The notes under the pieces are model-generated. The model was not told the DNA's origin and did not search any database. It saw only the letters and a program-made list of their open reading frames with translations. Positions 10,354-23,000 of a stretch of 64,000 nucleotides of DNA are shown here, piece after piece. Made by a program: the position numbers and the translations under genes. Within the stretch, counting starts at the first letter, position 1, and each line of letters begins with the position of its first letter. The DNA comes from Microbotryum silenes-acaulis (lineage: Eukaryota > Basidiomycota > Microbotryomycetes > Microbotryales > Microbotryaceae). The stretch spans positions 310,001 to 374,000 of the forward strand of contig QPFY01000006.1 in the NCBI GenBank assembly GCA_003665825.1, written 5' to 3'.

Positions 10354-11717
10354 GGCTTTGGACGATGGATGGGCAATTGGAGTTGTCGAGGTGGTGGGGT
10401 GTGCACACAGACCTGCAAAGGTGTTGGTCGTGGACGAGAGGAAGTAGCATTGGTAAGGGCCCACCAGTGTGCCCGGTCAAGTGCTCAAGAGCGAGAGTGA
10501 TGTCCCTAGCTACCGAGTGTGCCACCCCGCGGCTCGACCCGCGCGCCTCCGAGGAGTAGTCGACTCACCGCCGTCAGTTGCCCGTGCACGACGGTGCATC
10601 GATGTGCAACCATACCATCCCAACGGCCGAATCATCGAACTCTCCCAGAGAAGACATTGCGCGGTTTGACAAGGCTATCGGAACTTTTTTCTTCTTCCCG
10701 GATCCAAGGGTGAGTGCGCCGGCCCCACGCCGACTGGCCCGTCGCCGAAATGGGAGAGGTGGTCTTTCTTTTGTTCGGGCTTCGCTTGACCACAGCGGGG
10801 TCGATGACTTGAGGAGTCACTCGGACGGGGACAAAAGGGGATACCGAGAGGCGTGATGGATAAGCTCGATGAACATCACCTTGAAATAACCGAATCGATG
10901 CGGAATGTTCCGAAGGGTCCCGACAGCTTGTGCGTGGCCGAACCGGCAGAATTCGAGTTGAGCCGACATCGTCGAACTGCATTATGACCTAGAAAACCGG
11001 GGACATCAGCTGTTCTGGGCACGGAGAACAAAGAGAAAAAAAAGAAAATAGCCGACAGTAGAATAGTCACCCGTTGCTTGGCGCGATGTACGTTTGGTGA
11101 TGCCGCGGAACTCGGGTGCACAACACCTAATTGTCCCCCGAAGCGGGTCCGTGCGCGCAGACGGAAGATTCGAGAATGACCTTGCTGGCTCGGCCGCACC
11201 TCTTTCTCCTTCCTCATCGAACTCGTAGAAAGGCCCACTGCCACCCACACTTTGCACCCGCCCTCCCCTTCGTGCAATGTCGCTGTCAATGGTCCGAGCA
11301 TAGAGTGATGGAGTTGGGTGAGTTGGTTCCTGCCTTGTTGCTGCGTTTGGATTGGCCCGGTGCGACCGAACACCCCACTCGGCTCAGAGACTCGATTGGC
11401 TGACCCTCGCTCTCCTCGCCCACCCCTACCCTCTATTGCCGATGTTGCCCTCATTTCGATCAGACGCCTAGGGCGACTACATATCGGCTCCATCCGGTCG
11501 CCCGCATCAACCTTTGTGTCTCACACTTTGTCCCAACATTGCCATCGTCCCCACCCCTCGCGATCATCAGTAAGTCACGCTTTCTTCGCTGTGTCTATCC
11601 GACAACCAGCCCAAGGAGCCTGCTAACATTCAGCAACACGACACTTCTTGATTCTTCTCACTTAGAACAACATCTGTGTCATCGTCGTCATTGTCATTGT
11701 CGTCATTGTCATCGTCA

Positions 11718-11759
<42 letters not shown>

Positions 11760-12026
11760 TCTGCGTCGCCGTCATCGTTGTTGGATATCAAGTCATGGGT
11801 TGGCAGGTCGCCGGGGATGGCAGGATAAGGAGGGCACGACAGGTTAGAAAGCGGATGGTGGGATGCAACACTCCCACGGCTTGGGTTCCTTGGGTTCTGT
11901 GACTGGTTTGAATAGTTTTGTTTGGTCGAGGTAGGTTACATCGCACACACCAGTGCGGGTGGCATTCAAGAAGCTTCCCCGGGCTGCACATTCCGTGCGC
12001 CGTCGGATGTTGCAATCTACCTAACT
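10354..12026. other. Intergenic stretch with a trinucleotide microsatellite
   Basis: No convincing gene is seen. At about 11680-11765 a run built from GTCATC, GTCATT and (GTC)n units forms a microsatellite. The remainder has only short frames without recognisable motifs. Confidence 0.4.
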
Positions 12027-14427
12027 CTACATTTTGCTCAACCTCTTCCCTCTCTCCAAGATGGGCTTGATGTGTTCCCTGTACATCCTCTTCCTCTCCT
12101 CCTCATTACCGACATTCGCATCCAAGTCATTCTTGGCTCTTTCCAACATCGCCTCATACGCCTTTCCGTCGTATCGACCTGCGGTGGAGTCGAGTTCCCA
12201 ATCGGAGAAGTTGAAGGCGTCGACGAGGCCGACTGCTTCGGGAAGGAGGGCTTGGGCGTGCGAGTTGACCAATGCTCGAAGGGCTTCGACGGGGGAATCC
12301 AGGGTCGCTGAGAGGGGTGGTGCGGGGGCCAGGATACCGAATTCCAATAGGGAGGGGAGAGCTTGTTCGATCGTGTGTAGGTTGAAAAAGTGAACGACTT
12401 TGGCGAGGACTTTCTTCTCGTTCGGTCCGGCACCTTGGTTCAGAAGACCTTCGGAAGAATTGGTCACGGCTTCGATCATGCGTCGGACGAGGAAGGCTTC
12501 GACGACAGCTTTGGATACTTCGATGCATTCGTGCGAGAGGTCACCGAACTTCTTGCCTGTTCGGAGAAGACGTTCGAGACGATCGACTTGGAGGGCCGCG
12601 CGGAGAGAGATGACTTGCAATTGGGTCTCAAAAGCTTGCCACGAGGCCGAGGTCGCTTGGATCGGAAGAGAAGGTTGACGCTTGCCTCCTAAGGCGGAGA
12701 AGTAAGCGGAGGAAGGAGAGAGCTTGGTTCCGGAGGGGTTCTCCTTGTACGCTCCGTAAGTCTTGAGTGCCGCTCGCGCGACTTGGAGATGCAGGATAAA
12801 GTTGTCGCCTTCGTAGGTGACCGAAGGGAGTTCGGAAGCGTAAATCCTTCCCACACCCGAGGCGTCGAGGAATCCATGACCACCCATCGCACGACGAACG
12901 ATCTCAATGCCATCGACCGTACCCGCCGAAACGTAGGTCTTGAGCCCCGACGAGACGGCATGCGTTTCAGCGAGCAAAGTTGTGTCCCCTTCAGCGAGTT
13001 GGGCCGCCATCGAAGAGTACAAGTTGGACATGTCCTTTCCAGCGGTAATGAAGACGATCGATCGAGCAAGTTGAGGCAAGATACGCATATACACACCGGG
13101 GTAGGTGATGACTTGACGTTCGATGCCGAAGCCGGGTTCGCCTCGTTTGAGTTCGGGATCGGCGAATTGGCGTCGGGTGTGGAGGTAACGCGTCGAGATG
13201 GTCACGGCTTTGGCAAGCTTCCAGGCGAGGTTGCCGATCATTTGGGCTCGGATGAAAATCATACCGCCGTAAGAGAGCTTGTCGTGCGGTGGCTTCGAGT
13301 ACTTGCCCTCGGGCGAGACCTTGGCAAATCGGTTCAGCATCTGGTCACGAGGGATGCGGACGTGGTCGAAGCGAGCCCCTAGAGGTTATATATGCATCCC
13401 AGAGTCAGTGAGATTTTGACACTGTGCACTTGAGTAGATGCGACGGAGACAACACTCACATCCGTTATCGACAGCGGACATTCCCTGATGAACTTTGGGG
13501 CCGATCTCCCCCGCCTGAATGCCCGGCATCAACGAATGATCTTCCAACGACCTCAACTGGGTCAAGAACAAATGAGGCCCATAATTCTCGCCATTGATGA
13601 ACAGCCTTGCCTGAACGACACCATGGGTCGCCAAGAGACCGAGGGCACCGATCCACCATTTTGTGGAGGAGATGGTGGGGGAGTTGAGGATGAATTCTTG
13701 GGTTTTAGGGTCGTAGGTCGCGGTCGTTTCGAGCTGTTGGACGTTGGATCCATGGCCTAGTTCGGTTTGGAGGTAGCAACCGATGATCTGCACGAGATGG
13801 ATATGAAGGAAAGAGGTGAGCTTCGTGAAAGCTGTATTGGAAAGGAAAGCTCCGCTTGTATGAGATGAGACGTACCTCGTGGTTGTAGCACTTGGGCAAC
13901 CAGATGGCTTGTTGTTCATCCGAGCATTGCGCCGCAATAACGGGTTGGAACGCTAGAACGGGACGGAAAGCAATCAGCTAAGGGATTCCTCATTTCGAGC
14001 AGATTTTCAGCCCGAGATAGAAACTCACCGACTTCGTGAAGGTAGATGCCGATGGGTTCATCGACGCAAGCGAGGGCCTCGATGTATTCCATGTAGTCAA
14101 GATCATGTTCGTCGACGAGGTCCATCAACCTTCGCGTGACGGCCAAGCCTCGTTCGAGGCGCTGAGATCGCGACATGTACGCCCTGGCGATCGAGGCACG
14201 GGAGGATCGGTCAATGTCATTCCTTCACAACAGCGTTCCCGTGAGGCGAGGTGAAATAGAACTCACTTTTTCGACTTGTCAAACGCAAGGTCCTCACTGA
14301 CGATCTTTGCGACGCGCGCCCTCATTTCAGAATCCCTCGACCCCTCATTCAGCACCTTGTTCAAGATGGTGGGGTCGAACGTCATGCGCGATCGAGCCTC
14401 GGTCAGATCTTTCGTTGTTTGCGACAT
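12027..14427 (-). CDS. POX1: Peroxisomal acyl-CoA oxidase
   Basis: Five exons (14427-14267, 14183-14029, 13952-13876, 13787-13460, 13378-12027) join in phase to 690 residues, the usual length of fungal acyl-CoA oxidases. The enzyme makes trans-2-enoyl-CoA and H2O2 in the first step of peroxisomal beta-oxidation. The sequence shows CSDEQQAIWLP (substrate/FAD region), TELGHGSNVQ, WWIGALG, the AMGGHGF block and VTYEGDN with the expected catalytic Glu near residue 430. The last three residues, SKM, are a PTS1-type peroxisomal signal. All introns have GT-AG ends (GTGAGT or GTACGT donors). The start ATG 14427 gives MSQTTKDLTEARSRM; no upstream extension is needed. Confidence 0.93.
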
Positions 14428-15060
14428 GATGGCTGGTGTTGGAGTAAGTTGCTCGATAGGAGGAGGTGACGGGGGCCTGGGGGTATCGGTGTGAGTGGGG
14501 TAAGGGGGTAAGGACGAGGAGAAAGGAAAGGCAAAGAAGGCGAACATAATCGCCGAGCTGTGGGTCCCTCCGGCTAACGACTTGTACGCTCCGAGGCGCG
14601 GGCGGCATTGATGAAATGTGGAGAAAAGGACGGCGCGCCTGCTCGGCCAAAGTTGCTTGCCGGGGGCCGAGGCATCGACGAAGATGGGTGGCAGCTTGGC
14701 GCGCTGTCGGCGCGCGCGAGTCGCCGTGCTTCCCCGGGCGCGCCGTCAAATTATGGCAAGTGGTTTGCCTTTTATGCCGCTTCAGGTCAAAATGCGGATG
14801 ATGGCCTCCTTGTGAAATGGTGCGAGTCAACCGAATCTCCAAAGAGTCGAGGACGACAACTCGGATGCGAGGATCGCGTGGGGTGTTCCAGACATTAAAG
14901 GTCGATCGAATTTTGTCGGAGAGGGATAAGCATGTGGGGGATGCCAGACTGGGATGAGATTGCAAGGATCGGCAACGGGACCATCTCTTCGCCATTGCGC
15001 AAATCACGTGACTCATCTCCTCGATCACCGTTGCTCGACCTTCTGATCTGCGTCGGCCAT
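14428..15060. other. Intergenic stretch upstream of the acyl-CoA oxidase
   Basis: This is the promoter side of the oxidase gene and the 3' flank of the next minus-strand gene. No separate gene is seen. Confidence 0.4.
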
Positions 15061-16398
15061 CTACTCTGACATATCATCCTCCCCCTCGGCACCACCTTTG
15101 TTCATCCCAGGGAAGAGGTGTTTGAGGCTTCGACTCGATTTAGCGAGGTTGGCCGCCCATGTACTAACGGCCTGTAGAGAGGTGCATTGAATCACGAGGA
15201 CCGAAGTCAGTCTCTCTCTTGTCGTTCATATCCCAACGATGCAAGCAACTCACCTCCTCCATAGCCCCCTGCACAATCTTGGCGCCCTCGACGCCCCACC
15301 TCAGCATCTCCTCGAACCTGCCCACTCCGACCCTACTCTCCAAGCCAACAAGTGTGACCTTACCACTCCTCGGCAAGACCGCCACCGTCAAATTCGGTAA
15401 AGCCTGTTCTTCCGCCTGGGTCAGATCCAACAAGGTCGTGGAGCCTGACCCTCTGGAGCGTTTGGGGTCGTTGGAATGATGTACGGGTGGGGAGGTGAGT
15501 TCGAAGGGGGGGATCTGGGGAGGGGCGAGGGGGGATATGGAGGGGTAGGAGGCGAGGGAGAGGGAACAGATGTAGTCGGTTAGGGGCAGGCCGGCGGCGA
15601 TGAGGGCCAAGGTCGTGGCGTTGATGGCGGCTTGTAAGAGGGCTGTCAAGGCGGAAAAAGTGGGAAGGGTGGGAGAAAGTTAGGCGTGGTTTCGAAAGAC
15701 GAAACTTGGTTGGAATCGAAGCAAGCCAGTACGTACCTCCATCGACTTCGAGCACGTGAATGTAAATGTCGATCGAAGACCGTGGATAGAGGTGGAGTAG
15801 GAGCACGGGTTCGAATGTGGCCTTCAGGGAAGCGGCCAACTCGACGGTTCGTCTGGAGGAGATAGGGGTCCTAGTCAGCTCTCTTGCTGGTTGTGCGGTG
15901 CCACATTGCACAAGACACGGAAGATGATGCAGGATCCGGATGCACTGACCTATCCTTGGCATTGGCCCTGATCCCACTGGGATGTTCCTCCGTCCTGGCC
16001 TTCCTCCCCAGTCTCTCCGTCCAAGCGGCCACTCCAACCTCTACATTGACCCTGGCTTTATCCCCACTCCTAGCCCCGTTCCCGTGCGTAGGACCGCTCG
16101 CCGCGCCTGCCGCCGATCCCCCTGCTCCTGCACCTCCTCCCGAACCAGAGAACGGCCCCGATCGACTGGGTTCGCGGGGGCCCAGAACGGAGGAAGAGAC
16201 GGTGGTGAGGCCGTGGGAAACGAGGGCATATCCGTCGGGGTTCGAAGGAGCCAAGATGGCGTAGGACGTCGATGGGACGGTCGGGGGCGAGGGGAGGATC
16301 TCGAAGGAGAGCGAGCGTAGTTCAAGAGGGAGCCGAGAGTCGAGCCGTAGGTGTGAAGGTGTCAACAGTTGCGTGCGTGCGTTGGAGGTGGAGGCCAT
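15061..16398 (-). CDS. Exosome RNase PH-type subunit, RRP41/SKI6-like
   Basis: Exons 16398-15950, 15852-15737, 15642-15254 and 15171-15061 join to 354 residues. RNase PH-ring signatures are present: HLRLDSR near the start, DGYALVSHGLTTV, then ATFEPVLLLHLYPRSSIDIY, the VLEVDGG turn and INATTLALIAAGLPL. The last two are typical of RRP41. These subunits form the exosome ring that feeds RNA to the Rrp44/Rrp6 nucleases. The protein is about 100 residues longer than usual. The extra length includes a Gly/Ala/Ser-rich insertion at about residues 78-115 and a Pro/Ser-rich stretch in the third exon. RRP46 or MTR3 are alternatives. It shares a 267-bp divergent promoter region with the glutamyl-tRNA synthetase. 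Confidence 0.75.
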
Positions 16399-16665
16399 CG
16401 TAAAAAGCCAAGGGGTGTGGGCGCCAGTGTAGTGTGAAGGCGAGCTTACAGTCGCGCTGAGCTGGCCCTTCGCAAGCCCGAGTCGGTGCTTCCAATTGCC
16501 AAGTGCCAATTACCGATTTGAATCTCCCCGACTCTAACAGCAAATTGTCACTCGCTCGACTGGTGAACGGCGCTCTGGTTTCCGCTCCTGCACCGCCCAC
16601 TCCTCCTGCGACCCTCGATCCCTATACATCGCAGCTGTCACCGAGACTGCATCCACCGATCGACC
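16399..16665. promoter_or_regulatory. Divergent promoter region (exosome subunit / GluRS)
   Basis: 267 bp separate the two start codons on opposite strands. No clear TATA box is seen. Both genes are housekeeping, so a shared bidirectional promoter is plausible. Confidence 0.4.
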
Positions 16666-19600
16666 ATGGCAGCCACCACCACGCTGAGTCTGATCGCCCA
16701 ACCGGGCAAGACGACGCCGCAACCTTTTGGCGTGCTCGCAACCGCGCTCGCTTTGCCCTCTTCGTCGAGCCACTCTGTCAACCTTGAATGGGTTCACTCC
16801 TTGCCCGAGGGGGCCGGTGCGGTGCAACTCGTCTTGGATGGGTGAGTGTCTGCTCCTACTGCGTGGGATGGGGACAGGAAGGCAAAGGATCAGCTAGCTA
16901 GCTAGCTAGCAGGTGGCCTATCTCGTCGACGTGGACGCGCTGTGCAACCCTCATTCCGAGGAATCCGAAACTGACGTACTGTACGCATTGGACAGTAAAA
17001 TCATTCTTGGACCGAGCGAAGCGCAACACGCCCTCGCGAACGCTTTCGCACCCGAGGGCATCTATGGTTCCGACAAGGACGAGTCTGCTCAGGTCCGTCA
17101 TTGACATCTTGCAATCTGCTCACACCTCTCCGTCGCCTGACGATCATGTCAACAACCTCATCACAGATCACTGCCCTGTTGCTCTCACTGCCTCCGCACC
17201 CTCCCGCACTGCCGACCGCGCTCAGTCTCCTGTCCGCGCTCGAGCGCCGTCTCACCCTGCGTACCTACCTCGTCGGCCAAACCCCAACCGTCGCCGACTA
17301 CGCCGTATGGGGCCACCTTCGTGCGAACCCCATCGCGCTCGGTGTGCTCGCCAAACCCGGTGTACCCCACACCGCGCGTTGGTACGCCCACCTCACCAAC
17401 TTGGACCCCTGCCAAACCGCGGTCTCGACCATCTTCCAACAGGCCAAGGGCAAGGCGCCCAGTGCCAACAAGGCCGACGACAAGAAGGAGGACGGCGCGA
17501 ACGCGACCTTTGAACTCGGTCTCCCCAACGCCGTCAAGGGTCAAGTCGTCACCCGTCTCCCTCCCGAACCTTCGGGATACCTCCACATCGGTCATGCCAA
17601 GGCCGCTATCCTGAACCAATACTTTGCGCGCATGTACGAAGGTCGTTTCCTCATCCGGTTCGACGACACGAACCCGAGTAAAGAAAAGGCCGAATTTGAA
17701 GAGTCCATCATTGAGGATCTGGCCCTCTTGGGCGTCAAGGCCGATGCGACGAGTTATACGTCCGATTACTTTGATGTGCTGCAGAGGTACTGCGTGCAAA
17801 TCATTAAGCAAGGCAATGCGTATGCCGATGATACCGAGCAGGAAAAGGTGCGTTCAGGCGGGAGCTGGTTCAAGTAAGATCGACAAGTTCGGACCCTGAT
17901 CCTACAGTCGTCGCCATTACCCACAGATGCGCGATCAACGCATGAACGGGGTCCCTTCGGAGCGTCGTGACGCCTCGGTCGAGGACAACCTCGCCCATTT
18001 CGCCGAGATGGCGACCGGGTCCGAGGAAGGTCGTCGGTGGTGCATCCGCGCCAAGATCTCGGTCGACGATCCCAACAAGGCGATGCGTGATCCGGTCATC
18101 TATCGCTGCAACCTCCTTCCCCATCATCGAACGGGGACAAAGTACAAGATGTACCCTACCTATGATTTCTGTTGCCCCATCGTCGATTCGTTGGAAGGCG
18201 TTACCCATGCTTTGAGGACGAACGAGTACAGGGATCGTAACCCTCAATACCAATGGATGTTGACCACCCTCGGATTGCGTCGCGTCGAGGTATGGGATTT
18301 CGGTCGTCTCGCCTTCGTCTACACCTTGTTGTCCAAGCGCAAGCTCAAGTGGTTCGTCGAGGCAGGTCACGTACGAGGATGGGACGATCCTCGGTTCGCT
18401 ACCGTTAGGGGTATCAGGCGAAGGGGGATGACGATTGAGGCCTTGACGCAGTTCATGTTGATGCAAGGTCCGAGTCAGGCCTTTACGAATTTGGAGTGGG
18501 ACGTGTTTTGGTCATTGAACAAAAAGGTCATCGATCCTATTGCACCGAGGTTCACGGCGTTGGAGAAGAAGGATTTGTGCGTCGATCCTTAAAGCGGATC
18601 GTTCTGTGAGATGATAATTTGGCTGACGGATATTCGGTTTGGGTTTTCGTCGTCCGATAGGGTCAAAGTCAAGATCATTGGGGGTGAAGGGTTGCCCACG
18701 AATGGGCCGGAATCCAAGTCGATGCCTAAACACAAGAAGAACGCCGAAGTAGGCGAAAAGACGACTTGGTTCGATTCGACGATCTACGTCGAACAAATCG
18801 ATGCTATCACCTTTGCCCAAGATGAGGAAATCACTCTGATGGATTGGGGAAACGCGTTCGTTCGTTCGATTGAACGTGCCGGTGGAGCGCCGGAGGGGAA
18901 GGTCGAAACTATCGAGATGGAGTTGAACCTTTCCGGCGATTTCAAAAAGACGAAGAAGAAGATCACTTGGTTGGCATCACCTTCCTCCAACGACGGTTTG
19001 CAAGCGTTGACCAAAGTGACTCTGTTGGATTACGACTACCTCATCTTCAAGAAGAAGATGGAAGAGGACGACAAGTTCGAGGATTGGTTGACCCCTCAAA
19101 CCGAATTCAGGACCGAGGCGTTCGCGGATGTCAATGTCGCTGGATTGGAGAAGGGGACTATTATTCAGTTCGAGAGGAAGGGGTTCTATATCGTTGATAA
19201 AGCGGCCAAGGACGGTGGGGAGGAAGGGGCGGAGTTGATTCTGATTCCGGATGGCAAGGTGTCGACTGTGGCGAGTAAGCACGAGGCGGCGTTGAATGCG
19301 GCTGCGGCTGCTTCAAAGCCCAAGGGTGGGGAGGACAAGGCGGGAAAGGCGAAGAAGGAGGACAAGAAGGCCAAGGGAGGGGAGAAGAAGCAAAAAAAGG
19401 TTGAGGCGGCGACGAGGGGTTTACCTGATCTGGCACCGGAGGAGCCCAAGGAGAGCATTTTGCTTTCGGATGGCAAGGAGGGGTTCGAGCAGAAGGTGTT
19501 TACCAAGATGTTCAAGGTTCCTTCCGTTTGTGAGTCCTGGTCCAACTTTCCTTTGCGCGTGTGGGGAACTAGATCAGAATGGCTGACGGATTGCTTTCTC

Positions 19601-19683
19601 GCGTCTGCCTAGATGGGGAGGACGGCGTCGATGCCCCGGCGACGACCAAGATGTTTGCGGTCAAACCGGTTTACCAGCAGTAG
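16666..19683 (+). CDS. GUS1: Cytosolic glutamyl-tRNA synthetase
   Basis: Exons 16913-17092, 17167-17847, 17927-18576, 18661-19529 and 19613-19683 join in phase to 817 codons (816 residues). A first exon, 16666-16841 (MAATTTLSLIAQ), probably precedes them. The protein has a GST-like N-terminal part (RTYLVGQTPTVADYAVWG), then the class I HIGH motif in EPSGYLHIGHAKA and the KMSKS-type motif as LLSKRKL. A C-terminal anticodon-binding beta-barrel follows (FERKGFYIVDKA), then a Lys/Ala-rich insertion (about 19285-19420) and a terminal TKMFAVKPVYQQ. It charges tRNA-Glu in the cytosol. The first exon ends in phase 2 but exon 2 starts in phase 0, so the N-terminal junction is uncertain. The intervening intron ends in an AGCT tetranucleotide repeat. 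Confidence 0.92.
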
Positions 19684-20060
19684 ATCCTCGACGTTGAAAT
19701 TTTTGCTAATGAAACCAGAGAAAGAGAATGATCCTGTTACGAGTTTTGTCACTAGCGGGTCGGAGAAAGTTGAAAGAGATCGGCGCCTAGGAATCGCCGA
19801 CGGTGCCTGAGATCGACATCGAGAGCTACTTTTGGTGCTTGACGAATCTTCACCATTTTGTTTTGAAGAGCCGATGCGTAATCAGAACTAATTAGGTTAG
19901 GTAGGTACGGATCGGAAGACTGTCGGGATGCTGGAAATGCCCGCGAGCACTCGCGAGCACGGCGCACGCCGGCGCCAAGTGGGTTTCTGCATCCAGTCGC
20001 GCCGGGTTGCCCTCCTTCGCCGAGACGACCTTCGACGGGGCTCACTGCCCACCAGCCTCG
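19684..20060. other. Intergenic stretch between GluRS and the zinc-cluster regulator
   Basis: 3' flank and promoter sequence. No further gene is seen. Confidence 0.4.
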
Positions 20061-23000
20061 ATGTCGTACGCTGGGCGTCGTGGTGAAGGCCCACCCTGCA
20101 TCCGACCTGTGATCGTCCCCCCACCTTCGTCGTCGTCGCATTCTCATCACGGCTCGTTCCCTCCTCCGTCGTCGCTCTCGGCTAACGGCGGCGCAGGCAG
20201 TTCTGGCTCCGCATCGTCCTCGACCTCGACCTCGGGAGCTGCTGATGCTCTGATTCCTCGGCCGCATGTGCTGGACCAATACCGACTCCCATCCCTGGCA
20301 GCGACGTTCTCAGCGGCCTCGGCCGCCGCAACTGCAGCCTCGAAAACAGGTTTTTCGTCGCATCACTCTTCGCCTTCGCCGTTGCGCTCGCCTTATTCCC
20401 GACCGACGACGACGGCGCGCTCGACTGGCTCTCACCCCGGCCGCGCGCCTTTGTCCTCTCTGGCTCAGTCTTCTTCGTCTAGGTCCGGTTCGATGTCCAC
20501 TTCAACAGCGGGCAATCAACCGACGACCCCTAGTTGGGGGGGTGTGACCCCTTCGAGTTCGAGTTCCACTTCGGGTAATAAGGCGGGTGGCCAAGGCAGT
20601 GGCGGTCAGAAACCCGAGTCGTCGATCGATCGAGAGGACGATCACGATCACGATCACGATCACGATCACCATCCTATCTCAGGCGGAGTCGAGCCTGGCG
20701 AACGGAGTGACGATCAAGGTACCGGGGTCGGTTCAGGGGACGAAGGTAGTCGGAAAGCGGAGAGAAGAGGATCAGAGTCCAAGAGGGAGGGGTCGTTGAG
20801 GTTTTCGAGAAAGAAGAAGAGGGCGAGGGTCGTGCTTAGTTGTGAGTCCGCAACGGGGGGGAAGCGAATCCGGTACGATCGATCAAGTGACCTGATGTCC
20901 CCGGATGAGTCGTGTTATAGGCACCATGTGTGTTCGTCGCAAGGTCAGCACTGCTTGTCCTCCGAGACTGGCTCCGTAGACACGTTTGAGCTCAAGCCTG
21001 GCCCCCTGACCCCCCTCACCGGCGCTTTCCCCGCTCTCCTCTCCCCAAATTAGACCAAATGCGACAAGGTCGTACCCTGCAGCGCTTGCGTAAGACGAGG
21101 AAGTCCGAACGATTGCGTCGTCGAAGGAGTCGACGAAGTAGCACCGTAGGTCTCCAGAGTGGTGTAGAGCGACTCCCGACCGGCGTGGAGCTGATTGGAG
21201 CCCGAACCCGTTCGCTGCCCAGTCAACCATTCGCCCTCAACGAAGAGCTCGTCGCGCTCCGGAGTCGAGTGAACACACTTGAAGGACTCGTCAACTCATT
21301 ACTGACCGCATCGAGGACCTCACCAACGACACAACCCATCTCTTCACCGAGCTACATTTCCGCCTCGACCTCGACCCCGACCTCGCACCTCCTGCCGCAC
21401 AAGGCTGAGAACGACGAGGCCCACGTCGCCGAAGCGTTGCAGAGACTGAGCGAAGGTGTCACCAACGATGCGCGATCACCGGATGCGATAGCCGCGAGAG
21501 TGAATGCGAGCTCGAATCATTTCCGATCGAGTGGATCGCCCGAGCTCGATCATATCTTATCCCTGATCCCCGAACGCGCGATATGCGACCTCTTGCTCGA
21601 ATCGTACCTCCTCCGCGTCGACTGGCAACTGCACATCCTCCATATCCCGACGCTCAAACACGACTATCGCACCATGTGGGACAAGTTGCGATCACCGGCG
21701 CCCGCGACGGGACCCGAATCGCTCGAGGCTTGGGTTCCACCGAGGTTGGGCACCTTCTTCATGGTCCTTGCGTTGGGCATGTATTTCATCCCTCCGGAAT
21801 TATCGCCCTATTCGGCCGTCGAGGCAGCGGCGATGCCTTCCAAGTGGTTGGATGCGGCGGAAAAGGCCCTCGGTCTCGCGGATTGGTCCGGTCGACCCCA
21901 GCTAAGGACGGTGCAGACCATCCTGCTGATGGGACAGTTCTGGCACCACTTGGGCGAGATCGATCGTTTCGTGATTTGGATCGGAGCGGGCGTTCGAGTC
22001 GCGCAATCTTTAGGTCTGCACAATGCCGAACAAACGGGGATCCTCCATTTCCCATACGACGACTTCCCCATCAAGACTTATGCGCGCGACTTTTTCTGTC
22101 GCGAGATGGGCAAAAGATCTTGGTGGAGTCTCTGCGCGGACGATTGGGATGTTTCGTATAGGACGAGGAACGTGTCGGTGTTGAGGACGCAGGACTTCTC
22201 GACGCCTTCACCGTTCAATCTGACGGATGATGATTTGATGGATGGGCCGGTGCCGTCGAGGAATTTGACGCAGCCGACGAGTGTGACGTTTCAGATTTGT
22301 TTTTCGGTGAGTTTTTCGTGGAAGAAGCAGATTGGAGAAGAGGTCACTGACGATGGATTTGTGTGCACATAGGACCTGATCTACCTCTCGCAACAATGGC
22401 GGCAGCCGCATCGCGAGATGGGCAACATTGGCAATCTCAGTGTCGAGACCGTCATTTCGCTCGACGAGATCGTACGAGGCATGTCGGTACGGTTCCCTTT
22501 CTACCTGCAGTTGGAGAAGAAGGACGACCCGGCCGTCAAGGCGCTCGAACAAGCGCACCCGTTGGTCGCGATTCAGAGGTTGCACCTTGCGAAGGAACTG
22601 CATTGTCGAGTGAGTTGCGTGCGATTTTTGTTGATGGATCAAAGAAGCTGCTGATCTTTGCAAGTTCGCCCTCACAGTATGTCAGGTTGCATCGTCGAGC
22701 CTTGTTCGGCGACGACCTCGGCACGGCCCAAGCGCGCGTCTCTCGTTCGACGCTACGCAGTTCGGCGAGCACGTTGCTTTCGATCGTGGCCGAGTTCCGC
22801 GCCAAGACGGATTATGCGCACAAGTTGTGGTGGGTCAACTCGTACATGACCCTCGCGGCCGTGGCGTTGTTGTTCAGCAACATCCAACTTCTCATTTCTT
22901 CACCCACACCCGTGGCTTCGTCCGTACTCAGCGATGCTGCTTCGAAACGTCACGAGGTTCTGACGACGCTCACTCTGACACGAGGGACCCCACCCCTAAG

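Noticed and set aside
11539..11847. Frame rich in His/Arg repeats
   Set aside because: It is the translation of a trinucleotide microsatellite, with no start context or flanking coding sequence.
12783..13382. 199-codon plus-strand frame
   Set aside because: It is antisense to the large acyl-CoA oxidase exon, a GC-rich shadow frame.
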